Assembly (NCBI GenBank): GCA_027023425.1
Contig: JALVVL010000012.1
Coordinates: 1-64,000 of the forward strand
DNA length: 64,000 bases
Reading direction: 5' to 3'
Origin: Anaerolineales bacterium
GTDB lineage: Bacteria > Chloroflexota > Anaerolineae > Anaerolineales > DRMV01
Positions within the stretch are counted from its first letter, which is position 1. Every line of letters starts with the position of its first letter. Below, in pieces: positions 48,654-61,797 of this stretch. A program made the translations under genes and the position numbers. Below the pieces are notes generated by a model. It saw only the letters and a program-made list of their open reading frames with translations. It ran no database searches and was not told the origin of the DNA.

Positions 48654-51580
48654 TTTTCTCCCTCGCCCTTTTCGGGTTCAGGGTTTCTGCCAGATGGCGT
48701 TAGGCGTATAACGCCTTTTTGTATACCCAAGGCTTCTTGGATTTGCTGTAGGGCTATTTCCATCACTTGGTGTATGTTGCGCGCTCGCCGCAATTCTTCG
48801 TTCATCTGGAAGAGGAGGTGTTCGCGATTGGCGCGTCGCACGCTGGTTTCAGCGCGGCTAATTTGGTATAGAAGCAGTGCCGTTGTGCCTGCAACTTCTT
48901 CCAGCACGCCAATGTGCCTTTTGCGTAGGGTGACCCGCTCTTTGAAGTCAGCCACTATGAGGACGCCAAGCAACTGGTCGTGCGCAATAAGCGGGATGCC
49001 TATCCACCTTTTTGCCTTGTGGCTAAAGGCTTCAGGGGAAAAGGCGGCCGCTTCTCCCTCGTCAAGCACAAGAGGCTTGCGTGTGTTTATCACTTGCGAG
49101 ACCGGCCCCGTCCCGATCTCTGTCGGGGGGAGTGAGACCTCCCCATCTTCCGGCGTATAGGCGTAGGAAAAGACTATGCGCCGTTCCAAAGCGTTGTAGG
49201 AGGCTATGACAACGCTTACGTCTCCGAATTTGTCGGTTAGGTTATTTTTGATAGAGCGGAAGCGTTGCACGTTGTCGGATAGCAAAAGCATTTCGCGGGC
49301 TATAGAAAGCACCAGATTTGAGGTTTCCGCTTCGTGCTTGGTTTTACGCAGTGCAATTATCCTTTCCAGCATTCTTTCCGCGACTGTTATGACCAGTTCG
49401 TAAGTTTCTACCCGCACTTCGGGGAATGCGTCTTTCTCTGTGCTTCCGAGCAGAATTATGGTTTGAAGTTCGCGGTTCAGGTAAACCGGAAGGGCAATTA
49501 CCGATTTGTAGTGTAGAGCCTTTGCCCATTCTATTAGCACATGAGGTGGGTTATCGGGATTGTCCACATCTTTTATCGTGGTGGTGATCCCGCGCGGGAA
49601 AATTTCCTTCAGCACCGCGGCTGGTGCTATTACTGAGGGAATAGGGGCACCGATCTTTGCCGGTTTTATCACGTTTATTTCATATGAGCCGGCTTCGTTT
49701 CTTAGCACAATGGCCGAATAGGCGGGCAATTCTTGCATGGTGTTGATGGCAATATCAATGAACTCCCTCGGGTTATCGGTTTGAGAGAGCCTTAGCACCG
49801 AGCGGTAAAGGGCATTCACTTCTTCCAAGTTGATTTCTGCTTGTTCGCGAAGTTTTATGTTGTAAATGGCGATAGCAAGCAGGCTGGCCAATGTGCGCAA
49901 AGTGTCTATTGACGCCTCGTCAAAGATGTTGGGCGTCTTGCTTTGAACGTCTAAGGCCCCAAGCACCCGATCCCCTATGGAAATGGGAACAGCCGCTTCG
50001 GCGCGGGTTTCCGGTAGCAATGGGTTCTTGAAGTGGAAGTCTGCCTTGTCCGTGTCTTGGATTATTTGGGGTTCATTGCGGCCGGTTGCTTGGCCTACTA
50101 CAGAATTGCCGTTTACTGCCAGTCTGTGGCCTTGGGCGCGCATAACTTGCCCAACCTCGCCAGTGGAGGCTTTTAGCACCGCGTTTCCGCCGCTTTCGTC
50201 AAGCAGAAATACCGATGCGTGATAGTATTGAGGAAAGCGCTCAACTATGAGGTTTACGGTTCGCTCTAAGATGTCTTCTAAGTTTTCGGCCGACGTGGCT
50301 AAAATTGCCACCTCAGCGGCGGTTTTGATTTGGCCGGAGCGGGTCTCTACTTGTTCTTCCAGCGAGTAATAAAGTTCGCTTAGTTGGTCGGCCATTCTGT
50401 TGAAGGAATATGCCAAGAGGCCAAGTTCGTCGTTACTTTTCACCGGGGCGCGAATGCGCCAGTCGCCTTCGGCAAAAAGGCGGGTGCTGTTGGCAATTTC
50501 CAAGATAGGCCGGGTAAATTTGCTTGAGACTGCTATTACCGCTATTGCCACAATTGTCAAGAGAGCCAACGCGAGTTGCAGTAGAATCATCCCAAATTTG
50601 TGAATGGGCTTGTAGAAGAGCGCTCTTGGTATCTCTACCCCTATGCTCGCGTGCCACTTTGGCGCCCAGCGAACGTGGGCGATAACCTGTTTACCGGTTA
50701 CCGGGGAGACGTATTCGGCGTTGAATTCTCCCTCTGTGAATTTTTGCCATTTTTGTAATAGGGGCGACGGCATCGGCATTCCGCGCAGGATGTGTAGATG
50801 TTGATCGCGGGCCAGATACACCCCTTCTTCGGTTATTACGAAGCCGTTGCTTTGGGGTATGGCCGTTTCTAACGGTTGTAGCACGTCGCTCAGTGCTATT
50901 TCTTCAGATATGCCCACTATGTAGGCCGAAGGCTCTTGGCTGTTGGTGGGGTTGTAGGGGTAAATGGTTACAAGGATGCTCTCGCTTTTGTATAGGGGTG
51001 CGAGGTTATAGCGAAAATAGTGTGCGCTCCCGTAAGGGTCTTTTGCTTCGGCGACCTTTGCCAAGGCCGTGAGGCTTTTGGGAAAACTTTGTGTGATTAG
51101 TTTGCCGAGGTCGCTGTTGTGTAAGGCAAGGCCGTTCCATTCCCCCTTTGTGCTTGCCACTACTTGGATTTGTGGGTTGAGCACGAGAATTGTGTTGAAG
51201 ATCGGCGGGCTGCCTTGGTGGATAAGAGGTTGCAGGGCGTCAAGGATTTTTTTGCGCACCGATGTGTAACCGGTGGAACTTTGTGGCTTAGTGAGCAAGC
51301 CCTGCATGGCTTTTTGGAAGGCGCTTTGGCTGGCAATTTCATCCAGATGCGCGCTCTTGGAAAGGAGCCAATTTTCAGTTTCCTTTTCGGTAATTTGCTC
51401 ACTCTGCTGGAGTTGCTTGGTGAGCACTTCAGTCGCGTATCGTTTTAGCCAAAAATATCCCCACAGCGAGGCGAGTGCCAGCGGGATGATGATGGTGAGC
51501 AACATTAACGCTGTTAGCTTTCGGGCGATTTTGCCCTTGAAGCGGTTGTGCTCTTTTGAGCGTGGTCTGAGGAATCCCAT
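48650..51580 (-). CDS. Membrane sensor with Cache-like, HAMP and GAF domains, no kinase domain
   Basis: A 976-residue protein. TM1 lies at about 23-45, a double-Cache-like extracellular domain at about 48-325, TM2 at about 333-355, and HAMP plus coiled coil at about 355-425. It is followed by a GAF domain of the FYHASVFLLDE subtype (here QYYHASVFLLDESGGNAVLK), two more GAF-like domains (about 590-755 and 765-915) and a tail. There is no histidine kinase module. The layout is that of an array receptor rather than an autonomous kinase. Confidence 0.86.
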   Translation of the reverse strand: MGFLRPRSKEHNRFKGKIARKLTALMLLTIIIPLALASLWGYFWLKRYATEVLTKQLQQSEQITEKETENWLLSKSAHLDEIASQSAFQKAMQGLLTKPQSSTGYTSVRKKILDALQPLIHQGSPPIFNTILVLNPQIQVVASTKGEWNGLALHNSDLGKLITQSFPKSLTALAKVAEAKDPYGSAHYFRYNLAPLYKSESILVTIYPYNPTNSQEPSAYIVGISEEIALSDVLQPLETAIPQSNGFVITEEGVYLARDQHLHILRGMPMPSPLLQKWQKFTEGEFNAEYVSPVTGKQVIAHVRWAPKWHASIGVEIPRALFYKPIHKFGMILLQLALALLTIVAIAVIAVSSKFTRPILEIANSTRLFAEGDWRIRAPVKSNDELGLLAYSFNRMADQLSELYYSLEEQVETRSGQIKTAAEVAILATSAENLEDILERTVNLIVERFPQYYHASVFLLDESGGNAVLKASTGEVGQVMRAQGHRLAVNGNSVVGQATGRNEPQIIQDTDKADFHFKNPLLPETRAEAAVPISIGDRVLGALDVQSKTPNIFDEASIDTLRTLASLLAIAIYNIKLREQAEINLEEVNALYRSVLRLSQTDNPREFIDIAINTMQELPAYSAIVLRNEAGSYEINVIKPAKIGAPIPSVIAPAAVLKEIFPRGITTTIKDVDNPDNPPHVLIEWAKALHYKSVIALPVYLNRELQTIILLGSTEKDAFPEVRVETYELVITVAERMLERIIALRKTKHEAETSNLVLSIAREMLLLSDNVQRFRSIKNNLTDKFGDVSVVIASYNALERRIVFSYAYTPEDGEVSLPPTEIGTGPVSQVINTRKPLVLDEGEAAAFSPEAFSHKAKRWIGIPLIAHDQLLGVLIVADFKERVTLRKRHIGVLEEVAGTTALLLYQISRAETSVRRANREHLLFQMNEELRRARNIHQVMEIALQQIQEALGIQKGVIRLTPSGRNPEPEKGEGEK

Positions 51581-51592
51581 TTGTTACTCCGC

Positions 51593-52030
51593 TCAAAGTT
51601 CCCAAACTTGTTCGCCGCGCAGGATGCGGCGTATTTGGTCTGGGAACTTATCCGGGTCTAAAGGCTTGCCGATAAATCCGTCAAAGCCGGCCTCTTTAGC
51701 GCGCGCCATCTGCTCTCGGCTTGCTTCGGCCGTTACCGCCACCACGAGAGTGTCCTTCAGCGTGGGCGAGGAGCGAATTTTTTTCAACGCTGTAAACCCG
51801 TCTTCGTATGGAAGGCGGATATCCATCAAAATGAGATCCACTTTAGGAAGTGTGTCTGCATATTCCACAACTTCATAGCCGCTTGTTTTCCATTCGCAGT
51901 GGATGCCCATATAGCCCAGCAGCCTTGCTATGAGCATAAAGTTTGCCACGTTATCTTCAACTACTAATACAGCCGCGTCCTCTATTGATTTTGGTAGGCG
52001 GCGTTGAGGTTTTTGTTCGGTCTGGTCCAT
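51593..52030 (-). CDS. Stand-alone receiver protein (with N-terminal extension)
   Basis: A 145-residue single-domain response regulator. A basic N-terminal extension precedes LVVEDNVAN (E25/D26). The phosphoacceptor is D70 in LILMDIRLPYEDG, with T in VVAVTAEA and K in FIGKPLDP. No output domain. It is 12 nt upstream of the Cache-HAMP-GAF sensor gene. It is likely a phosphate relay or sink partner of the hybrid kinase. Confidence 0.92.
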   Translation of the reverse strand: MDQTEQKPQRRLPKSIEDAAVLVVEDNVANFMLIARLLGYMGIHCEWKTSGYEVVEYADTLPKVDLILMDIRLPYEDGFTALKKIRSSPTLKDTLVVAVTAEASREQMARAKEAGFDGFIGKPLDPDKFPDQIRRILRGEQVWEL

Positions 52031-52061
52031 TGTCTTAGCCTCGGTACAAGAATTGTGCCTT

Positions 52062-52424
52062 TTACGGTAGAAATGAGGCTATTTGGCGCGGCAGGGCATC
52101 CACATCCACTGGCTTTTGGATGTAACCGTTGCATCCGGCCTCTAAAACTCGTTCACGGTCACCTTTCATCACGTTTGCAGTTAATGCTACAATTGGTACA
52201 TTCGCAAAACGTGGGTCGGCTTTTATCTGTTTGGTGAGGGTGAAGCCGTCGGTTTCGGGCATGTTGATATCCATTAGAATTAGGTCGGGCGTTTGGTTCT
52301 CCAAAGCGCTTAGTGCCTCTTCAGCATTAGCGGCGACCAGCACTTCATAGCCTTCCGCTGTGAGTATGCGTTGTATTAACTTGCGGTTAGCAGAGTCATC
52401 TTCCACGTACAAGATAGTGGCCAT
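52062..52424 (-). CDS. Stand-alone receiver protein (CheY/DivK-like)
   Basis: A 120-residue single-domain response regulator with E8/D9/D10, phosphoacceptor D52 in LILMDINMPETDG, T in IVALTANV and K in YIQKPVD. It is the first gene of the sensory operon, with GGAGG about 6 nt before the ATG. It resembles DivK-type regulators that act by protein contact. Confidence 0.93.
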   Translation of the reverse strand: MATILYVEDDSANRKLIQRILTAEGYEVLVAANAEEALSALENQTPDLILMDINMPETDGFTLTKQIKADPRFANVPIVALTANVMKGDRERVLEAGCNGYIQKPVDVDALPRQIASFLP

Positions 52425-52496
52425 TTGTTCCTCCAGAGCAATTCCTTACCTTAATTGTATCAAAGAAAACTGGGCATTTGTTGGCGGGATGCGACG

Positions 52497-52513
52497 ATAA
52501 CGTTTTTGCAATG
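52497..52513 (+). promoter_or_regulatory. 17-nt motif shared with the pilin upstream region
   Basis: ATAACGTTTTTGCAATG in the 293-bp region between the divergent sensory operon and the tadE gene. It differs at one position from 15901-15917 upstream of the Flp pilin. The rest of 52425-52717 is AT-rich with several possible -10 boxes (for example TATGAT near 52661) but no clear operator. Confidence 0.45.
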
Positions 52514-52717
52514 GGGAATTTATGAGTTTGTTACTTTTGAGGGCCGGGTGGCCTAACCAAGAGGTTGTTTGGATATTTTTTGCCGCTTGAAATGAAAATA
52601 TCACGAAATTTGTGGAATTAGCAGTACCTCAGGGGGATAGACTGGCGTCATAATATACGATATGATAAAACTGCGATAAAACTGCGGTCAGTTTAGATGT
52701 GCTTTTGAGGGCGTTGT

Positions 52718-53347
52718 ATGTCCGGACAAATAGAAACGCAACATGAAGTTCGTTATAGTCGTAGGCGTAAAGGACAAAGCCTTGTTGAGACGGCGTTGTT
52801 CTTTCCGATCCTGCTGATTATTTTCTCGGCTTTGATTGAGGTCGGGTTTTGGCTTGTGGACTATCTCTCGTTGATAGATGCTACCCGTAACGCCGCTCGG
52901 TTTGCCAGTGATGGGTATTACTACGTGCGCGATAACGACACTGATTGCCAGACTACGCGCGATTTTTACCGTCAAACGGCTTGTGCTTTGCTAATTGAAC
53001 TTGCGCAGGAAAGGCCGCATATTGTTTTGGATACTGCCTCTGACGATGTTGTGGTTTCAGCCGTTTCGGTTGAGCATGGGGTAGGGGTGACGGCGCGTTT
53101 TCCTGATGACAATGGTTGGTCTTTGTATGGTCATTTTACTTCGCAGATCAGCAATGACGAAATAAACAGCCGGCTGGATTTGAATGCGCCAAGTACCGGC
53201 TTGGTGATAGTGGAGGTTTTTTACCATTACCATCAACGTTTGAAACTTCCGTGGGTCACGCCGTTTGTGCCCGACCCGATCTTGATTCATACTTATGCTA
53301 TTATGCCGCTTACTTCGGCAGAACCTACTCCTACGCCTGCTCCGTGA
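52718..53347 (+). CDS. TadE-like pseudopilin
   Basis: A 209-residue protein. The N-terminus RRRKGQSLVETALFFPILL is the TadE signature, with a prepilin-like G-Q-S-L-V-E-T motif before one TM helix (about 23-45). An extracellular domain with one Cys pair (CQTTRDFYRQTAC) follows, then a Pro/Thr tail. It is a minor pilus component of a Tad-type system. The first of three adjacent genes (10 and 18 nt gaps), divergent from the sensory operon. Confidence 0.85.
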   Translation: MSGQIETQHEVRYSRRRKGQSLVETALFFPILLIIFSALIEVGFWLVDYLSLIDATRNAARFASDGYYYVRDNDTDCQTTRDFYRQTACALLIELAQERPHIVLDTASDDVVVSAVSVEHGVGVTARFPDDNGWSLYGHFTSQISNDEINSRLDLNAPSTGLVIVEVFYHYHQRLKLPWVTPFVPDPILIHTYAIMPLTSAEPTPTPAP

Positions 53348-53356
53348 GGTGTTAGC

Positions 53357-54871
53357 ATGTTGGATAGAAAACGTGGTGCATATTCAGGCCAAATGTTGGT
53401 CATAATAGCCGCCGCTCTTATTGGGCTTTTGGCTTTTACTGGCTTGGCGGTTGATTTGGGGCGCTACCTGATTGCTATGGGCAAACTTCGCCAAGCGGCC
53501 GATTCGGCTTCTTTGGCTGCTGCGGCGCAATTTCGCGAAAATCGCACTCTTGCCGAAATGACCGACGCCGCTCGCTCTATGGTGGTTGCCAATGGCTTTA
53601 CCCCCACCGATCTTGAGGTGAACACTTGCGATACTAAGCCGGGAGACCCTTATTTGTGCAACCCACCGCGCAGTAAAAAGGTGGAAGTTGTAGTAAGCGC
53701 CGATATGCCCACGGCTTTCCTTCAACTGGTGGGTATTGACACCATTCACTTGAAGGCTGTCTCTGTGGGCGAGGCCGCTTCAATGGACGTGGTTTTGGTG
53801 ATAGATACCTCGGAGTCTATGACTTACGATGCTTCGCCCGGAGATCCGATGCGCGACCCTTCTCAGTGCAACCCTGTGCATCGTTGCCATCCGTTTGAGG
53901 AAGTGCGCGCCGCGGCCGCAAACTTTACTTCGCGCATCCTCAACCTCCCGCCGGATAAAGAACAGGATCGTGTTGCGGTAGTTACATTTGCCGACGGTTG
54001 GCGTAAGCAGGATACGGGGCCTCACTTCCCACCTGGCTCTGGTTCTAATCCTACTTTAGATAAAGCGTGGACTTACAATTACGATGACGCACACAGCATC
54101 TTAAACAGCCTTGAAGTATACGACCCGGGTTGGGAATGCCCTCAAGACCTCGGTGATAGCGATGCGCTTGGCCCTTGTCGCCGTTACGATACTAACGGGA
54201 GCTATATTGGTTTGGATTGCCCTCTTTACCGCAATCCGGATTATCATGACCCTTCAACCTGCACAACAACGGCAATAGGCGGTGGCCTGTTTTGGGCAGG
54301 TCAACTTTTGGCTACCAGCGGACGTGAAAACGCTTTGTGGATTGTGGTGCTTTTGACCGATGGCGCGGCAAATTCCACTTTACCTGCCCCGGATGATGAC
54401 CTAAGAGACCATGCCCACCAACTTGCTTCGCTACCGATCGGTTTCTGCCCGCCTTCAACTTTTGCTTCATCGCCGTTTTGCCGCGATAACAGTGTTGCCA
54501 CCCGCCACGTTTACCCCGATCCCGATTACGATGCGGATGATTATGCTCGTGATATGGCCGATTACCTTGCTTGCTCGGCCAATCCGGCGCCGGGGTGTTC
54601 AACTGCGGGGCAGGGAGCGGCTATTTTTTCCATTGGTCTGGGTAACCTTGTGTTGAAAGTTAAGCCACCCGATACCAAGCCCGCTGGTGGTGCTCTCTTG
54701 CGTTATGTGGCGGCTGTGGGTGATGATGGCGACCCAACCACCGACCCCTGCGCTGGTATTTCCGACTACCGCCAGTGGTGTGGCAATTATTACTTCTCCC
54801 CAACTGGTTCTGGGCTGGACCGTGTTTTTGAGGATATTGCTTCTCGCTTGTTCACCCGCCTTACCCATTAG
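53357..54871 (+). CDS. TadG-like pseudopilin with von Willebrand factor A domain
   Basis: A 504-residue protein. The N-terminal TadE/G segment GAYSGQMLVIIAAALIGLLAF is a TM helix, followed by VDLGRYLIAMGKLRQAADSASLAAA, the usual TadG block. The VWA domain (about 145-480) has the MIDAS motif DTSES in VVLVIDTSESM. The domain is Cys-rich, suggesting disulfides outside the cell. Such proteins sit at the envelope in Tad pili and may bind surfaces through divalent metal. Confidence 0.88.
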   Translation: MLDRKRGAYSGQMLVIIAAALIGLLAFTGLAVDLGRYLIAMGKLRQAADSASLAAAAQFRENRTLAEMTDAARSMVVANGFTPTDLEVNTCDTKPGDPYLCNPPRSKKVEVVVSADMPTAFLQLVGIDTIHLKAVSVGEAASMDVVLVIDTSESMTYDASPGDPMRDPSQCNPVHRCHPFEEVRAAAANFTSRILNLPPDKEQDRVAVVTFADGWRKQDTGPHFPPGSGSNPTLDKAWTYNYDDAHSILNSLEVYDPGWECPQDLGDSDALGPCRRYDTNGSYIGLDCPLYRNPDYHDPSTCTTTAIGGGLFWAGQLLATSGRENALWIVVLLTDGAANSTLPAPDDDLRDHAHQLASLPIGFCPPSTFASSPFCRDNSVATRHVYPDPDYDADDYARDMADYLACSANPAPGCSTAGQGAAIFSIGLGNLVLKVKPPDTKPAGGALLRYVAAVGDDGDPTTDPCAGISDYRQWCGNYYFSPTGSGLDRVFEDIASRLFTRLTH

Positions 54872-54889
54872 GGGAAGGAGGATACTGCT

Positions 54890-57454
54890 ATGATAGGTTT
54901 CTTTGGTTTTCACAAGAAACGTCATTCAAAAGCCCAAGGCACATTGGAATTTGCTTTGTTGCTGCCGGTGGTGCTTACTCTTATATTCGCACTTATTGAG
55001 GTGGCGCGTTTATTCCAAGCCTACGTGGTGGTTGAGAACGCGGCTCGTTATGGTGTGCGCTATGCCCAAACTGGCGAGTATGATCCTCAGTACTGTACCG
55101 ACCTTGACGGCGACGGCACCCCCTGCGGTGGGGCCAGCAAGGATCAGGAAATAGATGATGCGCGCCTGAAAAGCATCAAGGCAGTTGTGTGGGGCGTCGC
55201 TCAGGGCATTATGCGCAAAGATTCGGCCGGTAAAGACCAGCCGGGTTATTTCCACGTAACTGTGTGTAGCACGCGCCCGGGCTTTGTGTATCATCCTTAC
55301 CCAGAAGACTATTGTGAGCCACATGATGATGCTGGTGACCCTTCGCTGGGGACAACGCGCGTTCTGGTATCAGTTACTTTCAACCATCCGGTCATTCTGC
55401 CCATTATGAGCAGTATTGCGCCATTCATCCGGTTGCACGCTGAGCGCACCGGCATTTTGGAACAATTCCGTGTTGCTAAAGTGGTGGGATTGCCGCCGCA
55501 AATCCGTGTTCCAACCCCTACCCCTTCTCCTACCCCTATTCCACCTACGCCTACTAACACCCCCCAACCTTCACCTACCGCCACTTCTACCCCTTCACCT
55601 ACTCCAACCTACACCCCAACGCCGAGTTGTGATTTGCTTGAGCACAACATTTACTTTTACGGCAGTGACGATGTTCGTATGAATGTAAACAACTACAACA
55701 CCGTGCCGGCTTATTTGGTGGGGTCGGAACTAAGTTGGGAAAAGATCAGGGATTCGGAGTACGTAAATTACTTTAACTTCTATGGTGATAAATATTACCG
55801 CGGCGACGATCATGATCCTCCCACCTCGGCCACTCCTTCCTCCCCTATTGAGATTGGCCCCGGTGCTCATGCTGTTTGGTATGCCGATTTTAACAACGTG
55901 AGTCGCGGTCCTTTTAGACGGGCTTCGTATTCGCTTACTCTCACCTTTAGATTTGATAACGGCCTTGTGTGTAATTTGACCGGCAGCCTTCAGCCGGTGC
56001 ACATAGAAATAGTAAACCCGCTCCCGGGGCTGGTGATAACTGCCCTTACCGATGAGCAGCGGGAATTGACCCGTTTTGAAGCGGTGGCTTGGGATCCCAG
56101 TGTGGGCACCAACAATGGAGATGGGATTTATAAAGTGCGCTTTCAGTTGGTGTTCCCAGACGGCAGTGTGCCTAAGAAACGCACTGAATATTCCGCCCGC
56201 TATTGTGAATTTGGCGGTGATAGTACTTGCCGCAAAATGTACAATAGCGTTTGGCGAAACTTAGAGAACGGCACTTATACCGTGATGGCAATGGCTGTAG
56301 CCAGTAATGGTGCCTATACACCCTGGGTAGAGCAAACCTTCAGGGTAGCCCTGCCGACACCAACGCCCACCCTCTCGCCAACGCCTTCTCCAACTCCAGA
56401 TTGTTCAAAGATAGAAGTTGTCCGTCCATTACACACACGGAGCGACAATGTTGAAATTATCATCAGGAACAACAATCCAGTGAATGTGCCATTGGTGAAT
56501 TCTACGCTTTCCTGGAACACATACACTGAAGGCTCGTATGTAAACTATTTCAAATGGGCAGACAACAATTATTACCACGGTGATGCTTATTCGTCCCCGA
56601 CGAGTGCCGAAGTCCCAGATTGGGCGGGTGACTTCCCCGCAGGAGCGACTTATACATGGCTCGCCGATTTCAACGACGTGCCCTATCCTCTTACAGGCTC
56701 TTACTCGGTTTCGCTTGATTTCAGCGGGTGCGTTATCAATAGCAGCGTGGATGTTCCGACTTCCACTCCTACGATAACGCCTACCCCGTCTTACACCCCC
56801 ACCGTTACATCCACGCCTACAATCACGCCCACGCCAAGCGATACACCTACACCCACAATCACGCCTACGCCAAGTAAGACGCCTACTCCTACGATTACGC
56901 CTACGCCGACTAAAACTTCTACCCCTACGCCTACACCCACTATCACCCCCACGCCGGATTGTTCGCTGCTCTATGTTTCTACTTCTTTGTACGCCAATGG
57001 GCAAAAGATAGAAATGCGCGTCCGAAACGATAATCCGGCAGATGTGCCGCTGTTGCATTCTTACCTAACATGGAACACCTTTGTCCCTAATTCCTATGTG
57101 GATTACTTCCAGTGGAATTGGCGCACCTATTACGGCGGTAATTCTTATTCCTCCCCAACGGAGGCTGGCCTTTCGGCGGCCGAGGGCGATTTCCCTGGTG
57201 GTTCTAACTATTACTGGGTGGCGCGCTTTGGCGATGTTTCTTCCCCCTTGTACGGTTATTACCACGTAACCCTTGATTTCGCCGGTGGGTGCACCGTGAC
57301 AAGCACACTGGATATCCCAACGCCGACGCCTACACCGACGCCTGAAAATTCGCCGACGCCGCAGCCTACGCCAACGCCGCAGCCTACCTCAACCCCGACG
57401 GAAACACCGGAGAATACCCCAACGCCTTACCCCACCACTTGCTTTGACTGCTAA
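54890..57454 (+). CDS. TadE-like pseudopilin with long Thr/Pro linkers and repeated extracellular domains
   Basis: An 854-residue protein. A TadE module (about 10-200) begins [24 protein letters not shown] first Thr/Pro/Ser linker (about 205-245) leads to repeat A1 (about 247-365), an Ig-like domain (about 370-485), a linker, repeat A2 (about 498-615), a second long linker of T-P-T-I-T-P-T units, repeat A3 (about 690-805) and a Thr/Pro tail. A1-A3 share LSWxxxxxSxYVNYFxW, YYxGDxxxxPTSA and a WxADFNDV core. It is probably a surface-exposed adhesin or spacer tethered through the pilus system. Domain family not recognised. Confidence 0.8.
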   Translation: MIGFFGFHKKRHSKAQGTLEFALLLPVVLTLIFALIEVARLFQAYVVVENAARYGVRYAQTGEYDPQYCTDLDGDGTPCGGASKDQEIDDARLKSIKAVVWGVAQGIMRKDSAGKDQPGYFHVTVCSTRPGFVYHPYPEDYCEPHDDAGDPSLGTTRVLVSVTFNHPVILPIMSSIAPFIRLHAERTGILEQFRVAKVVGLPPQIRVPTPTPSPTPIPPTPTNTPQPSPTATSTPSPTPTYTPTPSCDLLEHNIYFYGSDDVRMNVNNYNTVPAYLVGSELSWEKIRDSEYVNYFNFYGDKYYRGDDHDPPTSATPSSPIEIGPGAHAVWYADFNNVSRGPFRRASYSLTLTFRFDNGLVCNLTGSLQPVHIEIVNPLPGLVITALTDEQRELTRFEAVAWDPSVGTNNGDGIYKVRFQLVFPDGSVPKKRTEYSARYCEFGGDSTCRKMYNSVWRNLENGTYTVMAMAVASNGAYTPWVEQTFRVALPTPTPTLSPTPSPTPDCSKIEVVRPLHTRSDNVEIIIRNNNPVNVPLVNSTLSWNTYTEGSYVNYFKWADNNYYHGDAYSSPTSAEVPDWAGDFPAGATYTWLADFNDVPYPLTGSYSVSLDFSGCVINSSVDVPTSTPTITPTPSYTPTVTSTPTITPTPSDTPTPTITPTPSKTPTPTITPTPTKTSTPTPTPTITPTPDCSLLYVSTSLYANGQKIEMRVRNDNPADVPLLHSYLTWNTFVPNSYVDYFQWNWRTYYGGNSYSSPTEAGLSAAEGDFPGGSNYYWVARFGDVSSPLYGYYHVTLDFAGGCTVTSTLDIPTPTPTPTPENSPTPQPTPTPQPTSTPTETPENTPTPYPTTCFDC

Positions 57455-57483
57455 TTGACCGCTGAAGTCTACGGCGAAAACAG

Positions 57484-57525
57484 CGCCCTGAAGGAAAGTG
57501 CTTCTCCTTCAGGGCGTTTGGGTTT
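57484..57525 (+). terminator. Intrinsic terminator of the tad gene group
   Basis: CGCCCTGAAGGA pairs with TCCTTCAGGGCG over 12 bp (57484-57495 with 57505-57516), followed by TTTGGGTTTATTTTG. It is 30 nt after the stop codon. Confidence 0.9.
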
Positions 57526-57568
57526 ATTTTGTCAATGTCGTAATTACCTGATCAGGTATGAGAGCAAT

Positions 57569-57775
57569 ACCCCATTCTGGGGCTTGCTTTTCCTAAAAGG
57601 TCGCTGTGGGGCGACTTTGCAGGCAGTTGGTACAGTCTCACCTGCCGCCGCTTGCGCCCTGCGACTGAAGTCACGGGTTATAAGTTGCGAAGTCCACCTG
57701 CGTGGACTTCTGCCCGCATTGCATCGTAGTGTTTACCCTCGCTTACAGGGCGGCAGGCAGTTACCCAAACTTGCT
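57569..57775. repeat. Interspersed repeat family C, full copy 3
   Basis: The uninterrupted copy: 'tctggggcttgctttt...gggcgactttgcaggcagttggta...ctgccgccgcttgcgccctgcgactgaagtcacgggttataagttgcgaagtccacctgcgtggacttc...'. Both halves that are split by the MITE-like element at 35 kb are joined here. Contains the hairpin AAGTCCACC-TGC-GTGGACTT. Outside it, TACAAT at 57824-57829 is a possible -10 for the peptidase gene. The rest of 57455-57932 holds no gene. Confidence 0.8.
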
Positions 57776-57932
57776 CTTTTGTCGCTCTTTGTAATGCCGC
57801 GCCCCTCGCGCGATATTTTCTGCTACAATTGAACTGCAAATGCTTGGGTACCATTTGCCCGTGGGCTTTTGCTCTTTTTCTGCCTTGTTTTTTTACAATC
57901 CTAACCAATCTCTTCACTCACAGGAGGCTTTG

Positions 57933-61741
<3,809 letters not shown>

Positions 61742-61797
61742 CAACCGCGGATTGCGCAAGGAAAACCCAAAGAGCGGGTCTTAAAAGGTGGATGGGC

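Noticed and set aside
48650-51580. Classification of the Cache-HAMP-GAF protein as a histidine kinase
   Set aside because: No H-box, N-box or G-box can be found; the C-terminus ends after a GAF-like tail. The same applies to its two neighbours.
52425-52717. c-di-GMP riboswitch in the tad/sensory divergent region
   Set aside because: I looked for the GEMM-I consensus blocks because of the pilus context and did not find the conserved ACGCAAAGC-type segments.
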